From Saccharopolyspora kobensis (GTDB lineage: Bacteria; Actinomycetota; Actinomycetes; Mycobacteriales; Pseudonocardiaceae): DNA of 64,000 nt. This document shows, piece after piece, positions 1-7,066 of the stretch (the first letter of the stretch is position 1; each line of letters begins with the position of its first letter). The notes under the pieces were generated by a model that was not told the origin of the DNA, made no database searches, and saw nothing but the letters and a program-made list of their open reading frames with translations. Both the position numbers and the translations under genes were made by a program. The DNA lies in contig NZ_FNVB01000005.1 in assembly GCF_900108315.1 (NCBI RefSeq), forward strand, positions 496,001 through 560,000. Direction: 5' to 3'.

Positions 1-56
1 GAATCCCGTCATGCCGCGGAATCTGCCACGGCGGTCCGACAACCACCAGACCCGGA

Positions 57-488
57 TCAGCGCGCAGCAGGTGGCTTTTCGCCAAGAACTGCCAGGTAGT
101 GCGGGTTGTGCATCACGCCGAGGACGTTTCCCCACGGATCGACCACGGAGGCGGTGATGAAGCCCTCGCCGCGATCGCGCGGCGCGTCGTGCTCCCTCGC
201 GCCCATCGCCACCAGCTTCGCCACGACCGCGGGCACGTCGTCCACGTGCCAGAACACCACTGCGCCCGCCGGTCCGCCGATGGCGTCGGGCGAAGGCGTC
301 CGAGCCAGCTCGGTGCCGGCGTAAGCGCTGTCGATGACGCCGAACTCGTGCTGGTGGTCCCCGACGCGCCACTCCAGGTAGCCCGGGGTGTCCAGGTACG
401 GCGGAATCCCGAACAGCTCCGCGTACCAGCGCTTGGTCGCGGGCAGGTCCGGGGAGTAGAAGGAGGCCGTCGTGAGCCCTCGCAGCAT
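57..488 (-). CDS. VOC (glyoxalase/bleomycin-resistance fold) protein
   Basis: A 143-residue single VOC domain protein. It opens with a typical VOC first strand and helix (FYSPDLPATKRWYAELFG, residues 10-27), has a mid-protein His-containing strand (WHVDDVP, 80-86) and closes with DPWGNVLGVMHNP (117-129), the usual C-terminal strand. Length fits one VOC module. The ATG at 488 is preceded by a GAGAGAGGAA ribosome site. It is divergent from the WYL regulator at 573, with a perfect inverted repeat between them, so the regulator probably controls it. VOC proteins include dioxygenases, lyases and drug-binding proteins; the substrate cannot be read from this sequence. Confidence 0.85.
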   Translation of the reverse strand: MLRGLTTASFYSPDLPATKRWYAELFGIPPYLDTPGYLEWRVGDHQHEFGVIDSAYAGTELARTPSPDAIGGPAGAVVFWHVDDVPAVVAKLVAMGAREHDAPRDRGEGFITASVVDPWGNVLGVMHNPHYLAVLGEKPPAAR

Positions 489-529
489 TTCGGTTCCTCT
501 CTCGCGGTTCCCGGCCGAGCTTGGCGGCC

Positions 530-554
530 AAAGTGCTCACCGACCGAGCACTTT
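530..554. promoter_or_regulatory. Operator-like inverted repeat between VOC gene and WYL regulator
   Basis: AAAGTGCTC, seven bases, then GAGCACTTT: a perfect 9-bp inverted repeat just upstream of the ATG at 573 and about 40 bp from the divergent VOC start. Position and symmetry suggest the binding site of the WYL regulator; that link is inferred. Confidence 0.6.
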
Positions 555-572
555 TCCTGCGAACATCGGCCC

Positions 573-1502
573 ATGCGCGCTGACCGCCTCGTGGCCGCCC
601 TGCTGCTGCTCCAGGCCCGCGGCCGGATGACCGCCGCCGACCTGGCCGAAGAGCTGGAGGTCTCGGTGGCCACCGCGCGCCGCGATCTGGAGGCGCTGTC
701 CGCCGCGGGCATCCCGGTGTACCCGCAGCAGGGGCGCGGCGGCGGGTGGTCGCTGGTCGGCGGCGCCCGCACCGACCTGAGCGGGTTGAACGCCGCCGAG
801 TCGCAGGCGCTCTTCGCGCTCCTCGGGCCGGCGAGCTCCGCTGCACCCGAGCTGACCTCCGCGCTCCGCAAGCTCATCCGGGCTCTGCCCGCGACGTTCC
901 GCGCCGATGCCGAAGCCGCGGCGGCGGCCGTGGTGTCGGACCCGGCACGCTGGGGCGAGCGGAGCCGGAAGCCGCCCGAACTCCTCGAACGACTCCGGAA
1001 CGCCACGGTGCGCAGGCTCAAGGTCCGGCTGACCCACGGGAGTTCGGCGGAGCGGCTCGTGGATCCGCTGGGGCTGATCGACAAGGACGGGATCTGGTAC
1101 CTGATCGCCGACACCGAAGCCGGTCGGCGGACGTTCCGCGTCGACCGCATCGCGGCGGCGACGACCGCGGAGCAGCCCGCGGAGCGCCCCGACGACTTCG
1201 ACCTCGCCGCGGAGTGGCAGCGGGTCGTGGCGGATGTCGAGCAGCGGCGCTCGCTCGTCTCGGCCGTGGTGCTGGTCGACGCAGAGCTGTTCCCGGTGCT
1301 GTGCAAGCACTTCGGGCGGCATTGCGATCCCATCGGCGCGGAAGCCGGACGTGTCCGGGCGCGGGTGACCGCGCACCTGGCCCGGTCCCTCGCCGAGCAG
1401 CTGGCGGGCTGGGGCGCCGCGGTCGAGGTGCTGGAACCGGAATCCGTTCGCCGCGAGCTCGCCAGGATCGGCCACGACCTCACCGAGCGCTACGCGACCT
1501 GA
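573..1502 (+). CDS. HTH plus WYL-domain transcriptional regulator (YafY type)
   Basis: 309 residues. The N-terminus (about 1-55) is a DeoR-like winged helix-turn-helix with the ADLAEELEVSVATARRDLEAL recognition region split over residues 22-42, followed by the GRGGGW wing. The C-terminal half carries the WYL motif (W175-Y176-L177) followed by the conserved Arg-rich FRVDRI segment. WYL domains sense ligands or nucleic acids in this family. The reading frame is open further upstream, but that part is antisense to the VOC gene and reads as arginine-rich shadow protein, so the ATG at 573 is preferred. It probably regulates itself and the divergent VOC gene through the inverted repeat at 530-554. 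Confidence 0.85.
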   Translation: MRADRLVAALLLLQARGRMTAADLAEELEVSVATARRDLEALSAAGIPVYPQQGRGGGWSLVGGARTDLSGLNAAESQALFALLGPASSAAPELTSALRKLIRALPATFRADAEAAAAAVVSDPARWGERSRKPPELLERLRNATVRRLKVRLTHGSSAERLVDPLGLIDKDGIWYLIADTEAGRRTFRVDRIAAATTAEQPAERPDDFDLAAEWQRVVADVEQRRSLVSAVVLVDAELFPVLCKHFGRHCDPIGAEAGRVRARVTAHLARSLAEQLAGWGAAVEVLEPESVRRELARIGHDLTERYAT

Positions 1503-1545
1503 AGCCACGCGGCGGCTCCGCTGACGGGTGAGGTGCGGGCCCGTT

Positions 1546-1575
1546 TTGACGTGCAGCCGTTCGGCTGCCTATGCT
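1546..1575 (+). promoter_or_regulatory. Promoter of the ArsR-SRPBCC gene
   Basis: A TTGACG -35 (1546-1551) and a TATGCT -10 (1570-1575) separated by 18 bp, one of the best sigma-70-type promoters in the window. The spacer is filled by the first operator half-element, so repressor binding would block RNA polymerase. Confidence 0.65.
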
Positions 1576-1595
1576 TCAGGCAGCCGAACGGCTGC
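1553..1595. promoter_or_regulatory. Double operator, 17-bp perfect inverted repeat
   Basis: GCAGCCGTTCGGCTGCC at 1553-1569 and its exact reverse complement at 1579-1595, 9 bp apart. Each 17-mer is itself nearly palindromic (CAGCCG-NN-CGGCTG), so the region offers two dimer sites, one between -35 and -10 and one around the expected transcription start. This is classical autorepression geometry for an ArsR-family protein. Confidence 0.75.
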
Positions 1596-1616
1596 ATTTC
1601 AAGGCGTGCGGGAGCT

Positions 1617-2426
1617 ATGGACGAAGTATTCAGAGCGTTGGCCGACCCGAACCGGCGTCGGCTCCTCGACAGCCTCAACGCCCAGAACGGGCAGCGGCTG
1701 CGCGAGCTGTGCGACGGCCTCGACATGGCCCGGCAGTCGGTGAGCAAGCACCTCGCGATCCTCGAGGAGGCGAACCTGGTCACCACCGTTCGCCGGGGCC
1801 GCGAGAAGTGGCACTACCTGAACGCCGCACCGATCAACGCGATCGCGGACCGCTGGATGCACCGCTACGACCGGCGGCGCGCAGCGGCACTGGCCGATCT
1901 CAAGCAGGCATTGGAGTCCGCACCGATGAGCGAATCAGCTTTCAGCTACACCACTTTCATCAAGACGACCCCGGAACGGCTGTGGCAGGCCCTCACCGAC
2001 CCGGCGTTCACCCGCCGCTACTGGGGAGTCGCGTTCGAGACCGACTGGCGCCCGGGATCGACCATGACCTGGGAGGAGAACGGCCAACGCATCGCCGATC
2101 CCGCGCAGGTCGTGCTGGAGGCCGATCCGCCCCGCCGCCTCTCCTACACCTGGCACACGCCGACCCGGGAGTGGGCAGCGGGCGCCGGCATCGACGACGA
2201 AACGCTCGCCGCGCTCGCCGCGGAGAGCCGCTCGAAGGTCACCTTCGAGATCGAACCGCACGGGCAGACCGTCAAGCTCACCGTGATCCACGACGACTTC
2301 CCGGACGGCAGCACGATGCGCCGGATGGTCAGCACCGGCTGGCCCCACCTGCTCTCCGACCTGAAAACCCTCCTGGAGACCGGCGAAACGCTGCCCCCGG
2401 TTCCGGACGAGGCCTGGCAGAGCTGA
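1617..2426 (+). CDS. ArsR/SmtB-type HTH fused to SRPBCC (AHSA1-like) domain
   Basis: 269 residues. Residues 1-95 are an ArsR winged helix (MDEVFRALADPNRRRLLDSL start, then the MARQSVSKHLAILEEANLV recognition helix). Residues about 105-265 are an SRPBCC/AHSA1 lipid-pocket domain beginning FSYTTFIKTTPERLWQALTDP, with the family's F(E/D)WRPGS segment. These are often two adjacent genes; here they form one uninterrupted frame. The ATG at 1617 matches the normal ArsR N-terminus; the frame extends upstream only through the operator. No clear metal-binding cysteines are seen in the HTH part, so the hydrophobic SRPBCC pocket is the likely sensor. Autoregulation is inferred from the double operator at 1553-1595. 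Confidence 0.85.
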   Translation: MDEVFRALADPNRRRLLDSLNAQNGQRLRELCDGLDMARQSVSKHLAILEEANLVTTVRRGREKWHYLNAAPINAIADRWMHRYDRRRAAALADLKQALESAPMSESAFSYTTFIKTTPERLWQALTDPAFTRRYWGVAFETDWRPGSTMTWEENGQRIADPAQVVLEADPPRRLSYTWHTPTREWAAGAGIDDETLAALAAESRSKVTFEIEPHGQTVKLTVIHDDFPDGSTMRRMVSTGWPHLLSDLKTLLETGETLPPVPDEAWQS

Positions 2427-2449
2427 CCAGGCCGACGAGCGCTGCGGAA

Positions 2450-2926
2450 CTACGCGGTCAGCGGCAAGCGGTACTGCTGCTCCGGCTTTCCCGTCCGCGG
2501 ATGCGGCGAGGGAGCCCCGCTCGCCCGCCAGCCGCCAGCTTCGTAGAGCCGGACCGCGCGGTGGTTGTCGACGTAGACCTTCAGCTGCGCACGGGTGAAG
2601 CCGCGCGCTGTCAGCTCGGACGGCAGCGATCGCAGCAGCGCGGCCCCCACCCCCGCGCCCCACGCGGAGGGCCGCACACCGACGTACCTCACCTCCGCCG
2701 CCGAGCCCACCGGTTCGACGGCGGCGAACCCGAGCGCTTCCTCCCCCGCCACTGCGACGAGCAGCAGCGACCGGGGAGACCGGTCGAGCACGCCCCGGAT
2801 GATCGGGCGCGCGAGCTCCGGCGAAGCGACCTCCGGGTCCCGATCGCGCGCCGCCGTCGCCTCCGCCCAGATCCGTGCCGCGTCGTCGACGTGGGTCCGC
2901 GTACCGTCGATCACCCGCACGTCCAC
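2450..2926 (-). CDS. GNAT-family N-acetyltransferase
   Basis: 158 residues from a GTG start that has a GGAGG site 8 nt upstream; the longer frame would start inside the methyltransferase gene. The acetyl-CoA pyrophosphate loop reads VGVRPSAWGAGVGAALL (about 83-98), followed by the LKVYVDNHRAVRLYEAGGW segment typical of GNAT motif B. Substrate unknown. It lies just downstream of the methyltransferase on the same strand with a 29-bp gap and may be cotranscribed with it. Confidence 0.82.
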   Translation of the reverse strand: MDVRVIDGTRTHVDDAARIWAEATAARDRDPEVASPELARPIIRGVLDRSPRSLLLVAVAGEEALGFAAVEPVGSAAEVRYVGVRPSAWGAGVGAALLRSLPSELTARGFTRAQLKVYVDNHRAVRLYEAGGWRASGAPSPHPRTGKPEQQYRLPLTA

Positions 2927-2955
2927 AGTGCGCACCTCCACTGAATCTTCGCGGC

Positions 2956-3711
2956 TCAGCCGTGCTGCGGAAGACGCTGGAGCAGGAGGGTGACGAAGCC
3001 GAGCACTCCGCGGTAGCCGCGCAGCCAGCCCGCGCGGTGCTCGCGCGCTGCCGCGAGCGCGGCTTCCGCGTCCGGGTGGTCGGGGTTGTCGAGCGCCCAG
3101 CGGGTCAGCGAGCCGGTCCAGGACCACTCGTAGTCGTCCCACTCCCCGAGCTCGCTGACGTGCGCGTACACCGGCGTCCAACCGGCCTTCTCCGCGGTGT
3201 CCACCGTGCCTGCGAGGTCCTGGAACTCCTCCGGCGTCCCGCCGAGTGCCTCCAACGTCGCCGCATCCGGCGGCCGTTCCCAGAAGCCGTCACCGACGAT
3301 CACCGCGCCACCAGGTGCGACGTGCTCGCCGATGGCCTGCAACGTCTCCGCCAGGCCGCCGAAGATGTGCGTCGATCCGACGCACATCACCAGATCGCAC
3401 GCCTGCGGCGGCCGGTACTCCCGCGCGTCCCCGCGCACGAAGCTCACCCGGTCGTCGAGCCGGCGCTCGCGAGCGGATTCCGCTCCCCGCCGCAGCGCTG
3501 GTTCCGACATGTCCACCGCGTGCGCCCGCGCGGTCGGATGTTCTTGCAGGGCACGAAGAACCCACTCCCCCGCCCCGCAGCCGAGATCGAACACGAGGGC
3601 GTCCGGCGGACACGCGGCCCGCTCGATCAACCGCCCCATGTTCGACGTGCTGATCGGGGTGGCGACGGGATGATCGGCATGGGCCAGAGCGCTCAAGGTG
3701 TGACGATCCAT
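2956..3711 (-). CDS. Class I SAM-dependent methyltransferase
   Basis: 251 residues. Motif I is VFDLGCGAGEW (40-50) and motif II-like acidic residues follow in AHAVDMSEPAL; CDLVMCVGSTHIFGG is the post-motif region. The N-terminus MDRHTLSALAHADHPVATPIS is typical of a small-molecule methyltransferase clan in actinomycetes. The ATG at 3711 is chosen because the longer frame runs antisense through the kinase gene. Substrate unknown. It is divergent from the kinase-like gene at 3818. Confidence 0.82.
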   Translation of the reverse strand: MDRHTLSALAHADHPVATPISTSNMGRLIERAACPPDALVFDLGCGAGEWVLRALQEHPTARAHAVDMSEPALRRGAESARERRLDDRVSFVRGDAREYRPPQACDLVMCVGSTHIFGGLAETLQAIGEHVAPGGAVIVGDGFWERPPDAATLEALGGTPEEFQDLAGTVDTAEKAGWTPVYAHVSELGEWDDYEWSWTGSLTRWALDNPDHPDAEAALAAAREHRAGWLRGYRGVLGFVTLLLQRLPQHG

Positions 3712-3804
3712 CCGACCAGCATGATCACCGGTGCGGCCGCACGCACCTGATTTAGCGGGCCGATCCCCGTCGAGCGGATCTTCCGCGCTGCTGGGCCGAC
3801 CGAC

Positions 3805-3818
3805 TAGCTTCACCGCCA
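3805..3818 (+). promoter_or_regulatory. Leaderless-type -10 for the kinase-like gene
   Basis: TAGCTT at 3805-3810, then 7 nt, then the ATG at 3818. No Shine-Dalgarno is present, so transcription probably starts at or beside the start codon. Confidence 0.45.
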
Positions 3819-4576
3819 TGAGCTCACCGCGGGCAGCCGTGCACCACTCCGCCTCGTCCTGGCGGCAGCCCTGCCCGCCAGCGGCTTCCGCCGAGCGCAG
3901 CGCGCTGGTCGAGGAGATCGCGAAGCGCGTGCTGGCACTCGGACCGGGGCGTCTGCTGGTGGGGATCGACGGTTTCACCGCGGCCGGGAAGACGAGCTTC
4001 GGGCACGAGCTGGCCGCGTGGATCAGCAACGCGGGGCGGCCGGTGCTCCGCGCGACTCTGGACGACTTCAAGAAACCGTGGCGGGACCGGCACCTGTACG
4101 ACCGCGAGTCCGGCGAGGGCTACTACCGCAACGCCTACGACTACCCGTCGGCCAGGCGCCTGCTGCTGGATCCGTGCAGGTCACCGGAGGCGACATCCGC
4201 AGCGCTGTGCAGCATCGACCCGCTGACCCAACGCGACCACTCCGCCGAGACGGCACCGCTCGACGCCGATTCGGTGCTGATCGTGGACGGCGTCTTCGCC
4301 TTCCGCCCGGAGATCGACGAGTACTGGGACTTCCGGATCTGGCTGCAGATCGACGCGGAGCTGTCCGTCCAGCGCGGCGGCGAGCGGGACCAGGACTGGG
4401 CGGGCTCCGAAGCGGAGTCCATCCACCGCAACCGGTACCTGGTGGCCGAGCGCATCTACCTCCAGGAGGCCGATCCGCTCCCGAGGATGGACGTCGTCAT
4501 CGACAACTCCGTGTTCGCCGACCCGCAGCTCCTGTCCACCCGCGATTTCGCCGACCCGGGCAAGGTCGGCGAATGA
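3818..4576 (+). CDS. Uridine kinase-like P-loop NTPase
   Basis: 252 residues. Walker A is GFTAAGKT (52-59) inside LLVGIDGFTAAGKTSFG, followed by the LDDFKKP and NAYDYPSARR segments that correspond to the phosphate-acceptor loop of the uridine kinase/phosphoribulokinase group. The C-terminal half has VLIVDGVFAF (Walker B-like) and an RNRYLVAERIY basic lid helix. Proteins of this group phosphorylate a small hydroxyl substrate in the cytoplasm; the acceptor is unknown here. The N-terminal 25 residues look disordered. Confidence 0.75.
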   Translation: MSSPRAAVHHSASSWRQPCPPAASAERSALVEEIAKRVLALGPGRLLVGIDGFTAAGKTSFGHELAAWISNAGRPVLRATLDDFKKPWRDRHLYDRESGEGYYRNAYDYPSARRLLLDPCRSPEATSAALCSIDPLTQRDHSAETAPLDADSVLIVDGVFAFRPEIDEYWDFRIWLQIDAELSVQRGGERDQDWAGSEAESIHRNRYLVAERIYLQEADPLPRMDVVIDNSVFADPQLLSTRDFADPGKVGE

Positions 4577-4593
4577 CCCGCGCCCGGGCCTGA

Positions 4594-6177
4594 TCAGGTC
4601 CAGCGCAGGGGCCAGCCGAAGCGGCGGTCGACGCTCCAGGTCAGGGCGGTGTCGAGAGATCGCGGGTCGTCGTGGTCCTCGACGATGTCGGCGAGCCGGT
4701 CGTCCTCGACGCCGAGCCACGACCCCGGCTCGTCGGCAGCAGCGTCCTCCGCGACGTCATCGCTCGGGAAGGTGAAGTCGCCGAGCACCTCGCCGGTCTC
4801 CACGGAGACGAAGCGCAGCACCGTCGTCCCCAGGGCGATCAGCACGTCGTCGGCTCCCCACAGCAGGCCGCCGGTACCGGCCGGTACCTCCAGGGTGCGC
4901 ACCAGCTCCGGCGTGTCGGTGAGCGAGTGCACCTCGACGGTTCCGGCCGCCGTCAGGGCGGCGGCCCGGTCGCCGTCCGGCGCCCAGCACCACGCCGCGG
5001 CGTCGACGTGGTCCCACCGTGGGAGGGCGATGTCGAGCTGGTGGCGGAGCTCCCCGCCGTCGTAGATGATCACGGCCGGTCGCGCGCCCGCGTCGTTGCC
5101 ATCGCGGATGGCCACCGCGAGCCGGGCGAGCGCGCCTCGCCGACCCAAGTGCAGGGTCGGTTCGCCCGGGTGCTCGGGGAAGGTCGCCAAGCGCTCACCG
5201 GTCAAGCCGTCCCGGATGACCAGCTCTCCGTGCTGGTGGGCGAGGAACCGCCCGTCGGGGCTCCACGCGGCGGGCATGCCGACCGTGCCGACGCGCAGGC
5301 AGTCACCGGCCTGCGCGATCCAGGTCAGCTGCCTGGTCCCCGCGTCGATCGAGAGCGCCGTGCCGGAACGGTCCTGCCCGTAGATCCGGGCTCCGTCGCT
5401 CGACCACGCGACCCACCTCGGCGGCTCGGGGCCGTACTCGCGGTCCGCCATCACCTCTTCGGGGAGGAACTCCGCCATCGGCTCCGGATCCGGTTCCTCG
5501 CCGTCGTGGTACCCCGGGTCCTGCTGCAACGGGGCCACGCAACCCGGTACGCCCTCGTCGTCGCCGCCCACGGAGATGTACGCGCGGAGGCCGTCGGGTG
5601 CCAGGGCGAACGCGGGCGGCCTGCCACCGCCGTTGGTCACGTCTGCCGAGGCGATGGGTTCGGAATCGTCCCCGAACGGATCCCAGGCGCCGACCATGTT
5701 GGTGCAGAAGGACATCGCGATCCGCGCGTTGTCCGCGGACCACTGGATCGTGCGTTCGCAATCGGGCCAGCCGAGCCCGCCTTCGATCGAGGGGAGCGCG
5801 TTGACGCACCGCCCCGTGGCGACCTCCCAGATCTGCAGGACACCCGGGTCCTCGCCCCAGCTGCCGGTGGCGAGGTAGCGCCCGCAGGAGCTCAGCGCGC
5901 ACGCCGAGATCCCGTCGAAGTGGTGGTGCGGGTGCTGCGGCCGAGCACCGAGCGCGCGAAGCCGCGCGGTGGCGAAGCGGTGGGCCTCGGTGATTCCGCG
6001 CTTCCGCTCGACCGAGTCGAGCAGCTCGCGCAACGGCACGAGATCGCGGGCGGGCACGAACGCCGACCAGTCCGATTCCTCGAGCGCGCGCAGGAGATCC
6101 GCCGGTTCGGAGCTCAGCGCTGACGGATCGGCGAACGGTCGGGTCGAGGCCGCGTTGAGATGCTCCCGGGGATCCAT
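4594..6177 (-). CDS. WD40-like beta-propeller protein, function unknown
   Basis: 527 residues starting MDPREHLNAASTRPF. After a helical N-terminal 85 residues, repeated blade-like segments are visible: SSCGRYLATGSW, WSADNARIAMSF, LAPDGLRAYISV, WSSDGARIYGQD, WSPDGRFLAHQH and WAPDGDRAAALT, consistent with a seven-bladed propeller of weak WD40/PD40 type. There is no signal peptide or catalytic domain. The frame is open far beyond the ATG, through UdgB, but that part is antisense shadow. TAGCGT lies 8 nt before the ATG, again suggesting leaderless expression. Possibly a scaffold. Confidence 0.72.
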   Translation of the reverse strand: MDPREHLNAASTRPFADPSALSSEPADLLRALEESDWSAFVPARDLVPLRELLDSVERKRGITEAHRFATARLRALGARPQHPHHHFDGISACALSSCGRYLATGSWGEDPGVLQIWEVATGRCVNALPSIEGGLGWPDCERTIQWSADNARIAMSFCTNMVGAWDPFGDDSEPIASADVTNGGGRPPAFALAPDGLRAYISVGGDDEGVPGCVAPLQQDPGYHDGEEPDPEPMAEFLPEEVMADREYGPEPPRWVAWSSDGARIYGQDRSGTALSIDAGTRQLTWIAQAGDCLRVGTVGMPAAWSPDGRFLAHQHGELVIRDGLTGERLATFPEHPGEPTLHLGRRGALARLAVAIRDGNDAGARPAVIIYDGGELRHQLDIALPRWDHVDAAAWCWAPDGDRAAALTAAGTVEVHSLTDTPELVRTLEVPAGTGGLLWGADDVLIALGTTVLRFVSVETGEVLGDFTFPSDDVAEDAAADEPGSWLGVEDDRLADIVEDHDDPRSLDTALTWSVDRRFGWPLRWT

Positions 6178-6245
6178 GGCCGCGGACGCTAGCGGCTCAT
6201 ACCGACACCACCGCTTCCGGGCCTCGCTGCGGGGAGCGCCGGACC

Positions 6246-7016
6246 TCACCCCACTCCCGCCAGCTCCTTCGCCCGCTCCAGGACGTTCCTGATCATCGCC
6301 GGGGTGAGCCTTCCGGTGAAGGTGTTCTGCTGGCTGACGTGGTAGCAGCCGAGCAGGTGCAGGGGTGCTCCGCCGTCGGTGGCCCGGAGTTCCACGTGGG
6401 CTTCGTGGCCGAACTTCGGGCGGGGTCGCGGGACCTCCCACACCGCGTCCGCCAGCACCGGCAGGAGGGCCTGCCAGCCGAAGGCGCCGAGGACGATCAC
6501 CACTCGCAGCGTCGGGCGGAGCAGGTCCAGCTCGCGGACCAGCCACGGGCGGCAGGTGTCGCGTTCGGCCGGGGTCGGCTTGTTGGCCGGTGGGGCGCAG
6601 TGCACCGGGGCCGTGATCCGGGTGTGGAAGAGCTCCAAGCCGTCGTCCAGGTGGTGAGCTTCGGGCTGCGAGGCCAGACCGACGTCGTAGAGCGCCTGGA
6701 ACAGGACGTCGCCGCTGCGGTCGCCGGTGAAGATCCGGCCGGTGCGGTTGCCGCCGTGCGCGGCGGGGGCGAGGCCGACGAAGCCGATCTCGGCGTCCGG
6801 TGGGCCGAAGCCGGGCACCGGGCGGCCCCAGTACTCCTCGTCGCGGAACGCCGCGCGCTTGACCTCGGCCACCTCCTCGCGCCAGGCGACCAGGCGCGGG
6901 CAGGCCGTGCAGCGGGAGATCAGCTGGTCCAGTTCGGTCAGCCGGGTGGCGGTCAGGGCGGCGGCGGCCGGGTCGCCGACCGGGTCGGCGATCAGCTTGG
7001 CAGGCGTGTTGGGCAC
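6246..7016 (-). CDS. udgB: Family 5 uracil-DNA glycosylase (UdgB)
   Basis: 256 residues. It removes uracil, and in this family other deaminated bases, from DNA. The active-site motif A is GLAPAAHGGNRTGR (81-94), which has Ala where families 1-4 keep a catalytic Asp or Asn, a hallmark of family 5. Motif B is HVSQQNT (226-232). The iron-sulfur ligands are visible as C36, C39, C140 and C155. The start is GTG without a clear ribosome site. It is divergent from the peptidase at 7066. Assignment is strong from the motifs alone. Confidence 0.9.
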   Translation of the reverse strand: MPNTPAKLIADPVGDPAAAALTATRLTELDQLISRCTACPRLVAWREEVAEVKRAAFRDEEYWGRPVPGFGPPDAEIGFVGLAPAAHGGNRTGRIFTGDRSGDVLFQALYDVGLASQPEAHHLDDGLELFHTRITAPVHCAPPANKPTPAERDTCRPWLVRELDLLRPTLRVVIVLGAFGWQALLPVLADAVWEVPRPRPKFGHEAHVELRATDGGAPLHLLGCYHVSQQNTFTGRLTPAMIRNVLERAKELAGVG

Positions 7017-7052
7017 CTCTAAAAAGTCTCAGAAAACCGCTGCGGCGGCACG

Positions 7053-7066
7053 TAATGTGGTCGGCA
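7053..7066 (+). promoter_or_regulatory. Leaderless-type -10 for the S10 peptidase
   Basis: TAATGT at 7053-7058, 7 nt, then ATG at 7066; there is no Shine-Dalgarno. Confidence 0.45.

Noticed and set aside
99..572. Extending the first WYL regulator 158 codons upstream.
   Set aside because: The extension is antisense to the VOC gene and crosses the operator; it looks like Arg/His-rich shadow.
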